A stretch of DNA of 64,000 nucleotides from Thermoanaerobacter ethanolicus JW 200 (GCF_003722315.1 NZ_CP033580.1:1053001-1117000), one strand, 5' to 3'. Numbered from the stretch's first letter, positions 37,456 to 46,415 are shown. Translations and numbers: made by a program. Notes: generated by a model from the letters alone, not told the origin.

Positions 37456-38459
37456 GAATTGTTGGAACAGGACTTTACATTCCTGAGACATATATGACAG
37501 CTGAAGATATAGCAAAAGAAACAGGTATACCTGAAGAAATTATAAAAACCAAATTTGGGATTATAAGAAAGCCTATACCGGGTCCGGAAGACCATACTTG
37601 TCATATGGGAATACAAGCGGCGAAAGATTGTTTGAGAAGAACTGGTGTTGATCCAAAAGAAATAGACCTCATTATATATATAGGCGAAGAACACAAAGAA
37701 TATCTACTTTGGACATCTGGTATCAAATTACAATACGAAATAGGAGCAGAAAATGCGTGGGCTTTTGATATGGCGTTAAGGTGCGGTACAGCAGTTGCAG
37801 CTTTGAAGATAGCGAAAGATATGATGGTTGCAGATGATAATATTAATACCGTTATGATTGCTGGTGGATACAGAAACGTTGACTTTATTGATTATAAGAA
37901 TCCGCGCGTATCCTTCATGTATGACCTTGCTGCAGGAGGAGGAGCAATTCTCCTTAAGAAAAATTATAATAGGAACATTGTACTTGAGGCATCAATTATA
38001 ACAGATGGTTCCTTTTCTGAAGATGTTGCTGTTGTCGGTGGAGGGACAAAATATCCTGTAAGCCATGAAATGATTGATAAAGGACTATATAAATTAGATG
38101 TTTTGAATATGGAACATATGAAAAAAGGTCTTGAAGAAAAATCGATGCCTAATTTTTTAGGTGTGATTAAAGAATCTCTAAGGAAAAGCGGATATACACC
38201 TTCCGATATTGGCTATCTTGCGATACTTCACATGAAAAGGTCTGCTCATGAATTTATTTTAAATGAACTAGGCTTATCTCCTGACAAATCGATTTACTTA
38301 GAAAACTATGGGCATATGGGTCAGATTGACCAGATACTTTCAACACAACTTGCACTAGAAGAAGGAAAAATAAAAGATGGTGATGTAGTAGTATGGGTAA
38401 GTGCAGGGATAGGTTATGTATGGGATGCAATTACAATAAAGTGGGGACCTATAGAATAA
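37431..38459 (+). CDS. KAS III-like thiolase-fold enzyme, Cys-His-His type
   Basis: 342 residues of the FabH/HMG-CoA-synthase branch. N-terminal NVGIVGTGLYIPETYMTAEDIAKETGI; nucleophile Cys118 in DMALRCGTAVAAL; His267 in LAILHMKRSAHEF at the place of the FabH His; at the FabH Asn place is His295 in ENYGHMGQIDQ. This Cys-His-His set differs from FabH (Cys-His-Asn). A Claisen condensation, its reverse, or acyl transfer are possible; role in fatty acid synthesis is unlikely because it sits in a sigma-54 catabolic block. The start lies within the upstream hydrolase gene, after AGGAGGAGATG. Confidence 0.82.
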   Translation: MERKDINVGIVGTGLYIPETYMTAEDIAKETGIPEEIIKTKFGIIRKPIPGPEDHTCHMGIQAAKDCLRRTGVDPKEIDLIIYIGEEHKEYLLWTSGIKLQYEIGAENAWAFDMALRCGTAVAALKIAKDMMVADDNINTVMIAGGYRNVDFIDYKNPRVSFMYDLAAGGGAILLKKNYNRNIVLEASIITDGSFSEDVAVVGGGTKYPVSHEMIDKGLYKLDVLNMEHMKKGLEEKSMPNFLGVIKESLRKSGYTPSDIGYLAILHMKRSAHEFILNELGLSPDKSIYLENYGHMGQIDQILSTQLALEEGKIKDGDVVVWVSAGIGYVWDAITIKWGPIE

Positions 38460-38497
38460 GTTTTATGGCATAAATTTTATGACAGGAGGTTTTAAAC

Positions 38498-39793
38498 ATG
38501 GATTATAAAGAACTATACAAGAAGAAGTTAGTTTCTGTTGAAGAAATTTTATCAAAGATTAACAGTGGAGATGAAATTGTTTCTGCTATGGCTGCTTCAG
38601 AGCCTCAAGGCATTTTAAGTAAACTCCATACTATAAAAGATAGAGTTGAAGATGTAACGGTTGTTGTATGTCTTCCAATGAAAGATTATGAATTTTTTAT
38701 GAATCCATCAATGAAAGGGCATTTTCTTACTGAATCATGGTTTTATACTGCAGGATTAAGGGAAGCACATAAATACGGGACAGTATCTTTTATACCCAAT
38801 CATCTTCATTTAGCTTCAACAAAAAGATTACACTATAGAAAACCCAGGTTTTTCCTAGGTACTGCAACTCCAATGGATAAACATGGATATTTATCATTAT
38901 CTTTAGGTATTACTTATGAAAAAGATATTCTTGAGAACGCTGATTATGTTGTTTTAGAGGTAAATGAAAACCTCCCAAGGACATATGGTGATACACAAAT
39001 CCACATAAGCCAGGTGGACTTCATTGTTGAAAATCATGCTCCTGTTCCTGAAATTCCTATTGTAGAACCAAACGAAAAAGACAAAATAATAGGGAATTAT
39101 ATAGCTGAGTTAGTAGAGGACGGCTCAACGATTCAATTGGGAATAGGTGGAATACCTAATGCTGTGGCAAAAGCACTTTTAAATAAAAAAGACCTTGGCA
39201 TTCACACAGAGATGTTTACAGAAGGAATGGTAGATTTATTTGAAGCTGGGGTAATCACCAATAAGAAAAAGACCTTATGGAAAGGAAAATCTATAGCTAC
39301 ATTTGCACTTGGTACTAAGAAACTGTATGATTTTATAGATGATAATATGGGAGTAGAATTTCAAAGAGGCGCAGTTGTCAATGACCCATATGTAATAGGC
39401 CAAAATTATAAAATGGTATCTATAAATACTGCACTGCAAGTAGATTTAACAGGTCAAGTTTGTTCAGAATCTCTGGGCATAAGGCAATTCAGTGGGACGG
39501 GGGGACAAGCAGACACGGCAGTAGGGGCACAAATTTCAAAAGGAGGCAAATCTATAATAGCATTGTACTCATCAGTAAAAAACGATACTATATCTACAAT
39601 AGTTCCTACATTAACAGAAGGTGCCGCAGTAACTTTATCAAGAAATGATGTAGACTATATTGTTACAGAGTATGGTATTGCAGAAATGAGAGGACGGTCG
39701 ATAAGAGACAGAGTCAGAAATTTAATAAACATTGCTCATCCTAAATTTAGAGATGAGCTCAGGGAAAAGGCTAAAGAGCTTATGATATGGTAA
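38498..39793 (+). CDS. Acetyl-CoA hydrolase/transferase family CoA-transferase
   Basis: 431 residues, two-domain family I-type CoA-transferase of the 4-hydroxybutyrate/butyryl-CoA:acetate group. Seen: DGSTIQLGIGGIPNAVAKAL, EMFTEGMVDLFEAGVI, SINTALQVDLTGQVCSESLGIRQFSGTGGQADTAVGA and VDYIVTEYGIAEMRGRSIRDRVRNLI. It would activate the imported acid by swapping CoA with acetyl-CoA or a product acyl-CoA. Substrate pair unknown. AGGAGG precedes the ATG. Confidence 0.9.
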   Translation: MDYKELYKKKLVSVEEILSKINSGDEIVSAMAASEPQGILSKLHTIKDRVEDVTVVVCLPMKDYEFFMNPSMKGHFLTESWFYTAGLREAHKYGTVSFIPNHLHLASTKRLHYRKPRFFLGTATPMDKHGYLSLSLGITYEKDILENADYVVLEVNENLPRTYGDTQIHISQVDFIVENHAPVPEIPIVEPNEKDKIIGNYIAELVEDGSTIQLGIGGIPNAVAKALLNKKDLGIHTEMFTEGMVDLFEAGVITNKKKTLWKGKSIATFALGTKKLYDFIDDNMGVEFQRGAVVNDPYVIGQNYKMVSINTALQVDLTGQVCSESLGIRQFSGTGGQADTAVGAQISKGGKSIIALYSSVKNDTISTIVPTLTEGAAVTLSRNDVDYIVTEYGIAEMRGRSIRDRVRNLINIAHPKFRDELREKAKELMIW

Positions 39794-39841
39794 TATTTGA
39801 ATGTTAAAGATAAAATGTCAATAGAAAAGGTGGAACAATTT

Positions 39842-41053
39842 ATGAGGAAGCTAAGAGTATTTCCTCTATTGGTAATAATGTCGTTGTTATTATTTCAAGG
39901 ACATTATAAAGCAACATCATATTTTGACCCAACACCAATAAAAACCTTTACAGACTCTAAATACTGGGCTAAAGTGGAACTTTTGAGAGATAGCAATCCT
40001 AATATAGGACAAGAAAGATTTATAACAGATAATCAACAAAAAGATCCAGAAATTATCAAAGAATTTAACAACAATCCTCAACCAAATTCACAATATTTTT
40101 TGCTCCACTATGCACCCGGTTGGGAGACAGGCACAAAGCCATATCCTGTAATTCTTGTTCACGGTGCTGGTTCTGATGCAAACTTTTTTGCAGACCCTAA
40201 AAGGGATGGTTCGATTACTGGTTTGATGCAATATCTTTCGCAAAGAGGTTATAAAGTCTTTGCTGTTACATTTGCGCATCCTCATGGGGACAATTACATT
40301 CAAAGAGAGATTCTTGCTGATGTGATTCAGAAGGTTAAGGCTGTAACAGGAGCAAGTAAAGTTGATATTATAGCACATAGTAAAGGCAATATGTCTGCGA
40401 GAATGTACGTGTCAAATGTCAAAGAATCATGGGGAGTTGATTTTGGAAAAGATGTGAGAAGATATATCCAGCTGGGAGCTCCAAATGGTGGAATTGACTT
40501 TACTTTTAGGAATCCAAATATGGCATGGGGTATAATGACAACTGGAGGATTTGGACCTGTTCCTTATACTTATATGTTGATTTATGGATTATGGTATAAT
40601 ACCACCTATCATAGTATATACACAGAAGGTGGAGCATATCCAGGACAACTTCAGATGCTAGCAAGATGGGATAGTGTATATCCTCTAAATACAACGCAGC
40701 AAGATTGGTATACAACTTATTATGGAGGGTGGGGATTTGCTAGTTATTCCTATGGAATAGATTATGCAATTAAAGAAGGCGGAAATCTTGTTAATACATT
40801 ACAGAATTCCCCTGTAGATCCTTCTGTAGAAATAGCTGTGTTGGCTGGAGATTATAATTATATAAATGGTGTTCCGTGGGAGACCACAGGGTCCAGTGAT
40901 GGATTAGTATTTGTAAAAAGTGCTACTGATACATCGGCAATGACAAAATCAGGGGCAAAACTTTTAGCGAAAGACGTACACCATTTAAATCACCTTGAGC
41001 TGGCATATGATAAATCAGCTATGGATTGGATAGATGCACAATTGTCAAAATGA
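39842..41053 (+). CDS. Exported lipase-like alpha/beta hydrolase
   Basis: About 403 residues. Signal peptide near the start (KLRVFPLLVIMSLLLFQGHYKATS). Oxyanion hole VILVHGAGSDANFF, nucleophile in IIAHSKGNMSARMYV (AHSxG, with Ala replacing the first Gly as in several bacterial lipases), acid probably in SSDGLVFVKSA, and His in KDVHHLNHLELAYD. Thermostable lipases are known from Thermoanaerobacter relatives. Outside the cell it could release carboxylic acids that the LIV transporter then imports. ATG 39842 is 8 bp after AAAAGGTGG; longer starts at 39797 or 39815 exist. Confidence 0.82.
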   Translation: MRKLRVFPLLVIMSLLLFQGHYKATSYFDPTPIKTFTDSKYWAKVELLRDSNPNIGQERFITDNQQKDPEIIKEFNNNPQPNSQYFLLHYAPGWETGTKPYPVILVHGAGSDANFFADPKRDGSITGLMQYLSQRGYKVFAVTFAHPHGDNYIQREILADVIQKVKAVTGASKVDIIAHSKGNMSARMYVSNVKESWGVDFGKDVRRYIQLGAPNGGIDFTFRNPNMAWGIMTTGGFGPVPYTYMLIYGLWYNTTYHSIYTEGGAYPGQLQMLARWDSVYPLNTTQQDWYTTYYGGWGFASYSYGIDYAIKEGGNLVNTLQNSPVDPSVEIAVLAGDYNYINGVPWETTGSSDGLVFVKSATDTSAMTKSGAKLLAKDVHHLNHLELAYDKSAMDWIDAQLSK

Positions 41054-41169
41054 GAAAAGGAATTGCTTTTAGCAAAAGTAAATTATATTTCAAGCAGTTT
41101 ATTTCCTCGGAAACAAATTAAAATATTATATTACGTTGTAGATGTTAAAAATAAAGGGGGTTAAAATTT

Positions 41170-42066
41170 ATGTGTAGAGTAATATATAAAAAAATTGCTT
41201 TACCAAATGGAGAGGAAATTGGTTACAGAGAAAGAGAAGGAGGAAAAGACGCAATAATTTTTGTTCATGGTAATTTAGTTTCATCAAAATATTGGGAAAA
41301 ATTTATGCAAAGATTTCCTGAAAATTTTAAACTTTATGCAGTAGATTTAAGAGGAGCAGGAATCTCTTCATATAACAAGCCTATTGAAACAATGAGGGAT
41401 TTTTCTGAAGATATATGGCTTTTTTCACAAGAAATGAATATCAAAAAGTTTATTCTTGTAGGGTGGTCGATGGGCGGAGTAATTTCTATGCAACTAGCGG
41501 CTGACCACCCTGATGCAGTAAAAAAATTGATCCTTGTAAGTTCACCATCTTGCAAAGGTATACCGTTTACAAAAAAAGATGAAGAAGGTAAAGTGATACC
41601 GGGTGAATATTGGAAAACAAAAGAAGAAGTGTTTAATGATAAAGTACAAGTTTTGCCGATAGTTTATGCATTGAGATCGGGAAACAGAGAAATAATGAAA
41701 AATATTTGGGATTCTGCTGTGTTTAACTATAAAAAGCCTGAAGAAAACTATTACAAAGAGCTCATAGAGGATATTTTTACAGTAAGAAATTATCCTGATT
41801 GTGCGTGGGCGACGCAGATTTTTAATATATCACATTTTCATAATGGTGTAGTCATGGGCACAGGAGAAGTAGATAAACTAACAATGCCTGTATTGTTATT
41901 ATGGGGAGAATATGATGTAATTGTAAAAAAAGAGTATAGCGAAGAAACAGCAAAAGAAATCGGGGAGAATGCCCATGTTGTAGTTATTGAAAATGCGGCT
42001 CATAGTGTGTTTATTGATAATGAAGAACAAACATTAAAGGTTATGCTAGACTTTATTGAGAAATAG
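41170..42066 (+). CDS. Alpha/beta hydrolase, second of the operon
   Basis: 298 residues. HGNLVSSKYWEKF (oxyanion hole), Ser in VGWSMGGVISMQLA, Asp in GEYDVIVKKEY, His in NAAHSVFIDNEEQ. Only distantly similar to the 36616 protein, so not a recent duplicate. It precedes a KAS III-like gene just as the first one does. Cytoplasmic; substrate unknown. The upstream 116 bp contain no obvious gene, so it may have some separate control, but a sigma-A promoter is not evident. Confidence 0.86.
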   Translation: MCRVIYKKIALPNGEEIGYREREGGKDAIIFVHGNLVSSKYWEKFMQRFPENFKLYAVDLRGAGISSYNKPIETMRDFSEDIWLFSQEMNIKKFILVGWSMGGVISMQLAADHPDAVKKLILVSSPSCKGIPFTKKDEEGKVIPGEYWKTKEEVFNDKVQVLPIVYALRSGNREIMKNIWDSAVFNYKKPEENYYKELIEDIFTVRNYPDCAWATQIFNISHFHNGVVMGTGEVDKLTMPVLLLWGEYDVIVKKEYSEETAKEIGENAHVVVIENAAHSVFIDNEEQTLKVMLDFIEK

Positions 42067-42082
42067 GGGAGGAGATGAATAT

Positions 42083-43063
42083 ATGAGAAGAGCGCGAATC
42101 ATAGGAGTAGGAAGTTATCACCCAAAAAATTTGATAACAAATGAAGAACTGTCAAAAAGAATAGGTGAGCCAATAAGCATAAATTTTGAAAATAAGGTTG
42201 GAATACTTCAAAGGTATATAACTGGTCCGGATGAAAGCACTGCAGATCTTGCTTATGAAGCAGCTATCAGGGCCTTAGAAATGGCAGATATATCAGCAAA
42301 GGATATCGATTTGATAATTTTATCAACGGATACTCCCGAGTATATTACTCCTCCAACTTCTGCAATTGTACAAGGAAGGCTTGGAGCAATAAATGCTGGC
42401 TTTTTTGATATAAATGCTTCTTGCGCTGGATTTGCAGGCTCTCTTGCAGTTGCATCAAAAATGATTATGGCTGATGATTCATTAAATAAAGTCTTAGTTA
42501 TTGGTGCATATAACATGAGCAAATTTATTGACTATAATACACCCGGACTTTCAGCCATATTTGCGGATGGTGGTGGAGCGGTTGTACTTACTTCAATAGA
42601 AGAAAATGCTGGGTTTTTAGCATCCAAATTCATAGGAGATGGTACCCAGTATGATTTTCTAGGTATATATGATGGTGGTGCAAAAAATCCGCTTAGAAAA
42701 GACAATCCTAAAGACCAGCTTTTGACATCTTTCAAGCCTCTTCCTCCAGATAGAAACCTTAAAATGTGGCCTCCTCTTGTAAAGGAAGTTGTGGAAAGAG
42801 CGGGTTATAAAGTTGAAGATATTGATCATATTTTCTTTACTCAGATAAATAAGTCAGTAATATTAGAGGTTATGGATACATTAGGGCTTGACCGGTCAAA
42901 AGCAACTACTATTATGGAAAAGTACGGCTATACTGGTTCGGCATGTCTTCCTATGGCTTTAGATGATGCAGTAAAAAATAATAGGATAAAGAGAGGAGAC
43001 CTAATTGTTTTTGTAGGTTCAGGAGTAGGATTTTCTATGGCTGCATCAGCTTTTATATATTAA
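42083..43063 (+). CDS. KAS III-like thiolase-fold protein lacking the FabH His and Asn
   Basis: 326 residues. N-terminal RRARIIGVGSYHPKNLITNEELSKRIG; nucleophile Cys114 in DINASCAGFAGSLAVAS as in FabH. At the positions of the FabH active-site His and Asn the protein reads FFTQINKS (Thr253-Gln254) and EKYGYTGSACLP (Tyr283). With only the Cys conserved, decarboxylative condensation as in FabH is not expected; acyl transfer, or catalysis with other residues, is possible. Product likely works with the neighbouring hydrolase. ATG 42083 follows AGGGGAGGAG; the longer TTG start (42056) would precede that SD. Confidence 0.8.
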   Translation: MRRARIIGVGSYHPKNLITNEELSKRIGEPISINFENKVGILQRYITGPDESTADLAYEAAIRALEMADISAKDIDLIILSTDTPEYITPPTSAIVQGRLGAINAGFFDINASCAGFAGSLAVASKMIMADDSLNKVLVIGAYNMSKFIDYNTPGLSAIFADGGGAVVLTSIEENAGFLASKFIGDGTQYDFLGIYDGGAKNPLRKDNPKDQLLTSFKPLPPDRNLKMWPPLVKEVVERAGYKVEDIDHIFFTQINKSVILEVMDTLGLDRSKATTIMEKYGYTGSACLPMALDDAVKNNRIKRGDLIVFVGSGVGFSMAASAFIY

Positions 43064-43100
43064 GCAGTGCATATCTTGGTGAATAATATGGGGTGATGAA

Positions 43101-43913
43101 ATGACCCTTATTGATGCGTTTAAAAAAATAGCACCTTTTATTAATATAATGACAACAGAGGATCTAGGTATATCAATATGTGATGTTAATGAATGCGTAT
43201 TATATTTACCTGGTAAAAAAATTAATCATAACATAAAGGTAGGAGATCCTTTAAAAGAGGGTACCGCTATATATGAAGCAATAAAAAGTGGAAAACGTAT
43301 TGTTAGAAGAGTAGGAAGCGAAGTGTATGGTTTTCCATATATTGCTATAGCATTTCCGCTGATAGAAAACGGTGTAATAACAGGAGGAGTAAGTATATTT
43401 CAATCGACAGCAAAACAGGATGAGATAGCAAATATAACTGAAAAAGTGTTTGCTTCATTGCAGCAGATTCACTCTATGATACAAGAGATATTTTCAATTT
43501 CAAAAAATGTATCTGAAATAAGCGATGAAGCCTCAAAGCTTGCAGAATATGCAAAAAATAATGCTCAATCTACTGACGAGCTTATAGACTTTATTAAACA
43601 TATCTCTTCAGAAACAAATTTATTGGGCTTAAATGCGGCAATAGAAGCTGCGAGAGTTGGTGAGAGTGGCAAAGGGTTTACAATAGTTGCAAATGAAATA
43701 AGGAAATTATCCATGTCAACCAAAGACTCTGTAGAATCGATAAACAATGTACTTATAAAACTTAAAGAAATAAGTTACAAAATTGATAAAAATATGAAAG
43801 AAATAAAGAATACAAATATGAATCTATATAAACTTATAGAAAATGCGAATAGTGAACTTGAAGAAATAAACAAAATGTTTGAGGAACTTTACAATAAAAC
43901 GCGACTTTATTAA
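43101..43913 (+). CDS. Soluble methyl-accepting-chemotaxis-like sensor
   Basis: 270 residues, no membrane segment. N-terminal 120 residues look like a small-ligand sensing module ([20 protein letters not shown]... [26 protein letters not shown]) resembling those in cytosolic chemoreceptors; residues about 125-270 form the signalling helical hairpin with the tip [38 protein letters not shown]. It may report an intracellular intermediate of the pathway to CheA or act on its own. Placed in the catabolic operon between the KAS III-like gene and buk. Confidence 0.87.
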   Translation: MTLIDAFKKIAPFINIMTTEDLGISICDVNECVLYLPGKKINHNIKVGDPLKEGTAIYEAIKSGKRIVRRVGSEVYGFPYIAIAFPLIENGVITGGVSIFQSTAKQDEIANITEKVFASLQQIHSMIQEIFSISKNVSEISDEASKLAEYAKNNAQSTDELIDFIKHISSETNLLGLNAAIEAARVGESGKGFTIVANEIRKLSMSTKDSVESINNVLIKLKEISYKIDKNMKEIKNTNMNLYKLIENANSELEEINKMFEELYNKTRLY

Positions 43914-43932
43914 ATAAGACAATAATGAATGA

Positions 43933-43989
43933 ATACTTGGAAGCAAAAATATTGTAGCTTAAGTTCCTGCGGTTTTTGCTTCCAAGTAT
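43933..43989 (+). other. 17-bp perfect stem-loop before buk
   Basis: ATACTTGGAAGCAAAAA (43933-43949) and its exact complement TTTTTGCTTCCAAGTAT (43973-43989), with a 23-base loop. Only GGTTTTAG follows, so termination would be weak. Possibly an attenuator or an mRNA-processing site. Confidence 0.65.
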
Positions 43990-44035
43990 GGTTTTAGATT
44001 AAGCTTTCATCATTTAAAAGGGGAGATTTAATATT

Positions 44036-45103
44036 ATGTATAAAATTTTAGTAATAAACCCTGGTTCAACATCAACTAAACTTGCAGTTTATGAAGGTGA
44101 AAATGAGGTATTTAATGATACAATAAGACATTCAAGCAAAGAGTTAAGTAAATACAACAATATTATTGAACAACTGGATTTTAGGGTAGACTGTATACTT
44201 AATACGCTTTTAGTTAACAATTTTTTATTATCTGAATTTGATGCTGTAGTCGGCAGAGGAGGTTTGATTAAACCTGTTGAAAGTGGTACTTATATTGTAA
44301 ATGATATTATGATAAATGACTTAAAAAATGGTATCCAAGGAGAACATGCCTCAAATCTGGGAGGAATAATTGCTCGTTTGATAGCAGATAAATATGGTAT
44401 TCTGGCTTTTATAGTGGATCCAGTTGTGGTTGATGAGCTTGAAGATGTGGCGAGAATTACTGGTATTCCAGAAATAAAAAGAAAAAGTAGATTCCATGCC
44501 TTAAATCAAAAAGCAGTAGCAAGGCGCCTTTCAAAGGATATTAGTAAGGAGTATGAAAAAGCAAATCTCATAATAGCGCATCTTGGAGGAGGCATATCGG
44601 TAGGTGCACATAAAAAGGGAAGGATTGTAGATGTTAACGATGCTATAAATGGGGATGGACCTTTTTCACCTGAGAGAGCTGGGGGACTTCCTGCCCTTGA
44701 TGTTGCAAACTTATGCTTTAGTGGCAAATACGGTTATGAAGAGATAAAAAAGATGATAAATGGAAAAGGAGGGATGACAGCTCTTCTTGGTACAAATGAT
44801 GTCAGAGAAGTATTAAAAAGAATAAATAACGGAAATAAATATGCTAAACTGGTATTTGAAGCAATGGCATATAGAGTTGCAAAAGAGATTGGTAGTATGG
44901 CGGCTGTTCTTAAAGGACACGTAGATGCGATAGGAATTACTGGAGGTATTGCATATAGTGAGGAATTTGTAACACTTATAAAAGACAGAGTAAATTTTAT
45001 AGCACCTATTTATGTATATCCGGGAGAAGAGGAAATGCTAGCTTTAGCTCAAGGGGCTTTGAGAGTTTTAAACGGTGAAGAAAAGGCAAAAGAATATGTA
45101 TAA
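44036..45103 (+). CDS. buk: Butyrate kinase (branched-chain carboxylic acid kinase)
   Basis: 355 residues of the acetate/butyrate kinase family: NPGSTSTKLAVYEGE (phosphate loop), VVGRGGLIKPVESGTY, FIVDPVVVDELEDVARITG, KSRFHALNQKAVARRL, IIAHLGGGISVGAHKKGRIVDVNDAINGDGPFSPERAGGLP and ITGGIAYS. Converts acyl phosphate plus ADP to the acid plus ATP. No phosphotransbutyrylase gene is beside it, which is unusual; the acyl phosphate must come from an enzyme encoded elsewhere. End of the sigma-54 block. Confidence 0.93.
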   Translation: MYKILVINPGSTSTKLAVYEGENEVFNDTIRHSSKELSKYNNIIEQLDFRVDCILNTLLVNNFLLSEFDAVVGRGGLIKPVESGTYIVNDIMINDLKNGIQGEHASNLGGIIARLIADKYGILAFIVDPVVVDELEDVARITGIPEIKRKSRFHALNQKAVARRLSKDISKEYEKANLIIAHLGGGISVGAHKKGRIVDVNDAINGDGPFSPERAGGLPALDVANLCFSGKYGYEEIKKMINGKGGMTALLGTNDVREVLKRINNGNKYAKLVFEAMAYRVAKEIGSMAAVLKGHVDAIGITGGIAYSEEFVTLIKDRVNFIAPIYVYPGEEEMLALAQGALRVLNGEEKAKEYV

Positions 45104-45107
45104 AATG

Positions 45108-45150
45108 AAAACTGATAAGAGGCTTATGTTGGTCCTCTTGTCAGTTTTTT
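45108..45150 (+). terminator. Rho-independent terminator of the sigma-54 block
   Basis: AAAACTGATAAGAGG (45108-45122) pairs with CCTCTTGTCAGTTTTTT (45134-45150); strong stem with T-run. Confidence 0.9.
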
Positions 45151-45224
45151 AATTTTAATTGACATCATAATTAATAAAAATTACAATTATATTTGAGATT
45201 ATGTAAAGTAGAAAGGCGAGAAAA

Positions 45225-45683
45225 ATGGATAAGTTGACGATTTGGGAAGTATTTTTGTTTTCAGTGCCAGAGGCAGCAGTTATAATAAGTATTGCTTTTG
45301 GTTTAGGGGGAGTAAAGTTTAAGCCAAAAGAGATTTTGTATATAAGCTTACTTACTGGAATCATATTGTACTTTATAAGGCCATTGGTCAGTAGTTATAT
45401 TGTAAATGTTATACTTTATATCGGGGTATTAATGATTTTGTTTTTGGTATTTAAAGTTATGGACTTTTTTAAAGGTATGATGAGCGTTATTTTATCCGTC
45501 TCCATTTATTTAATAATAGAATATCTAAATGTTACGGCAATTCAATTTTTATTTGATATAGATCCTGTAATTTTATTGAAGAACTATGTCTTACGATTTG
45601 AGTGTTTTTTACCCCAATTATTAATAGCAATTTTGGTTTCTTTTGCTATACGCAAATATAAACTTTATCTATTTACAGAGTAA
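45225..45683 (+). CDS. Five-helix membrane protein of the agr locus, unknown function
   Basis: 152 residues, nearly all membrane: helices around VFLFSVPEAAVIISIAFGL, ILYISLLTGIILYFI, IVNVILYIGVLMILFLVF, MMSVILSVSIYLIIEYL and FLPQLLIAILVSFAI. I recognise no domain. It opens the locus response regulator-kinase-AgrB, and the kinase downstream has only two membrane helices; ordinary AgrC sensors have about six or seven. A split receptor (5 + 2 helices) is a reasonable idea but is inference. Confidence 0.65.
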   Translation: MDKLTIWEVFLFSVPEAAVIISIAFGLGGVKFKPKEILYISLLTGIILYFIRPLVSSYIVNVILYIGVLMILFLVFKVMDFFKGMMSVILSVSIYLIIEYLNVTAIQFLFDIDPVILLKNYVLRFECFLPQLLIAILVSFAIRKYKLYLFTE

Positions 45684-45704
45684 TGTATTGGGAGATGAAT
45701 TTAT

Positions 45705-46415
45705 ATGTTAAGAATAGTCATTGCAGAAGACGATATAAATTTTAAAAAAGAACTCATAAAAATTCTTTTAACAATGGAAGGTGTAAGTGTTGAATATTCT
45801 ACGGGAGACGGCAATGACGCATTAGAAGCATTAATTAAAATTAAACCAGACGTTGCCATTTTAGATATAGGATTACCAGGAATATCGGGCATTGAGGTGG
45901 CGAAAAAGATTAGAGAATACATGCCTTTTTTGGAAATAATTTTTATTACTTCTTTTGAGGAATACATAAAAGATGCTGTAAAGCTTTATGCTTCTGATTA
46001 TATTGAGAAACCCCTTGATGAGAAGAGGCTGAGAGAAACTTTAGATAGGATAAAGAAAAAACTTTTGGAAGTAGAAAATGTTATCCCTTTTAAGACGGAA
46101 GATGGAGTAAAGCTTATCAATCCAAAAGAAATTTATTGTGTTCAAGCCAGTAAAAAAAGGAGCATAGTTTATACCCAAAAAGAAAAATTTATATGTGATT
46201 ACTCTTTAAAAGAAATAGAGGAATTGTTAGATGGTAGCATGTTTTTTAGAACAAATCGGTCTTTTTTAGTGAACCTCTTTAAAGTTGAGCTGTTGAAAGA
46301 TAACAATAGGACTTCCTTTGAGATACGTTTTAAAGGTTCAAATTATAAGGCTTATCTCTCTAAAGAATTGTATGAAGAATTTAGGAGGAGAGTAAAAGCT
46401 ATTTACAAATCATAG
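45705..46415 (+). CDS. LytTR-family response regulator (AgrA-like)
   Basis: 236 residues. Receiver domain about 1-120: acidic pair EDD near residue 8-10, phospho-acceptor Asp in PDVAILDIGLPGISGIEVAKKI, Thr/Ser in IIFITSFEEY and Lys in YIEKPLDEKRL. LytTR DNA-binding domain about 130-236: VIPFKTEDGVKLINPKEIYCVQASKKRSIVYT and FFRTNRSFLVNL. Regulators of this class bind paired direct repeats; such a pair lies before agrD at 48036-48065. Adjacent to its kinase. Confidence 0.93.
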   Translation: MLRIVIAEDDINFKKELIKILLTMEGVSVEYSTGDGNDALEALIKIKPDVAILDIGLPGISGIEVAKKIREYMPFLEIIFITSFEEYIKDAVKLYASDYIEKPLDEKRLRETLDRIKKKLLEVENVIPFKTEDGVKLINPKEIYCVQASKKRSIVYTQKEKFICDYSLKEIEELLDGSMFFRTNRSFLVNLFKVELLKDNNRTSFEIRFKGSNYKAYLSKELYEEFRRRVKAIYKS

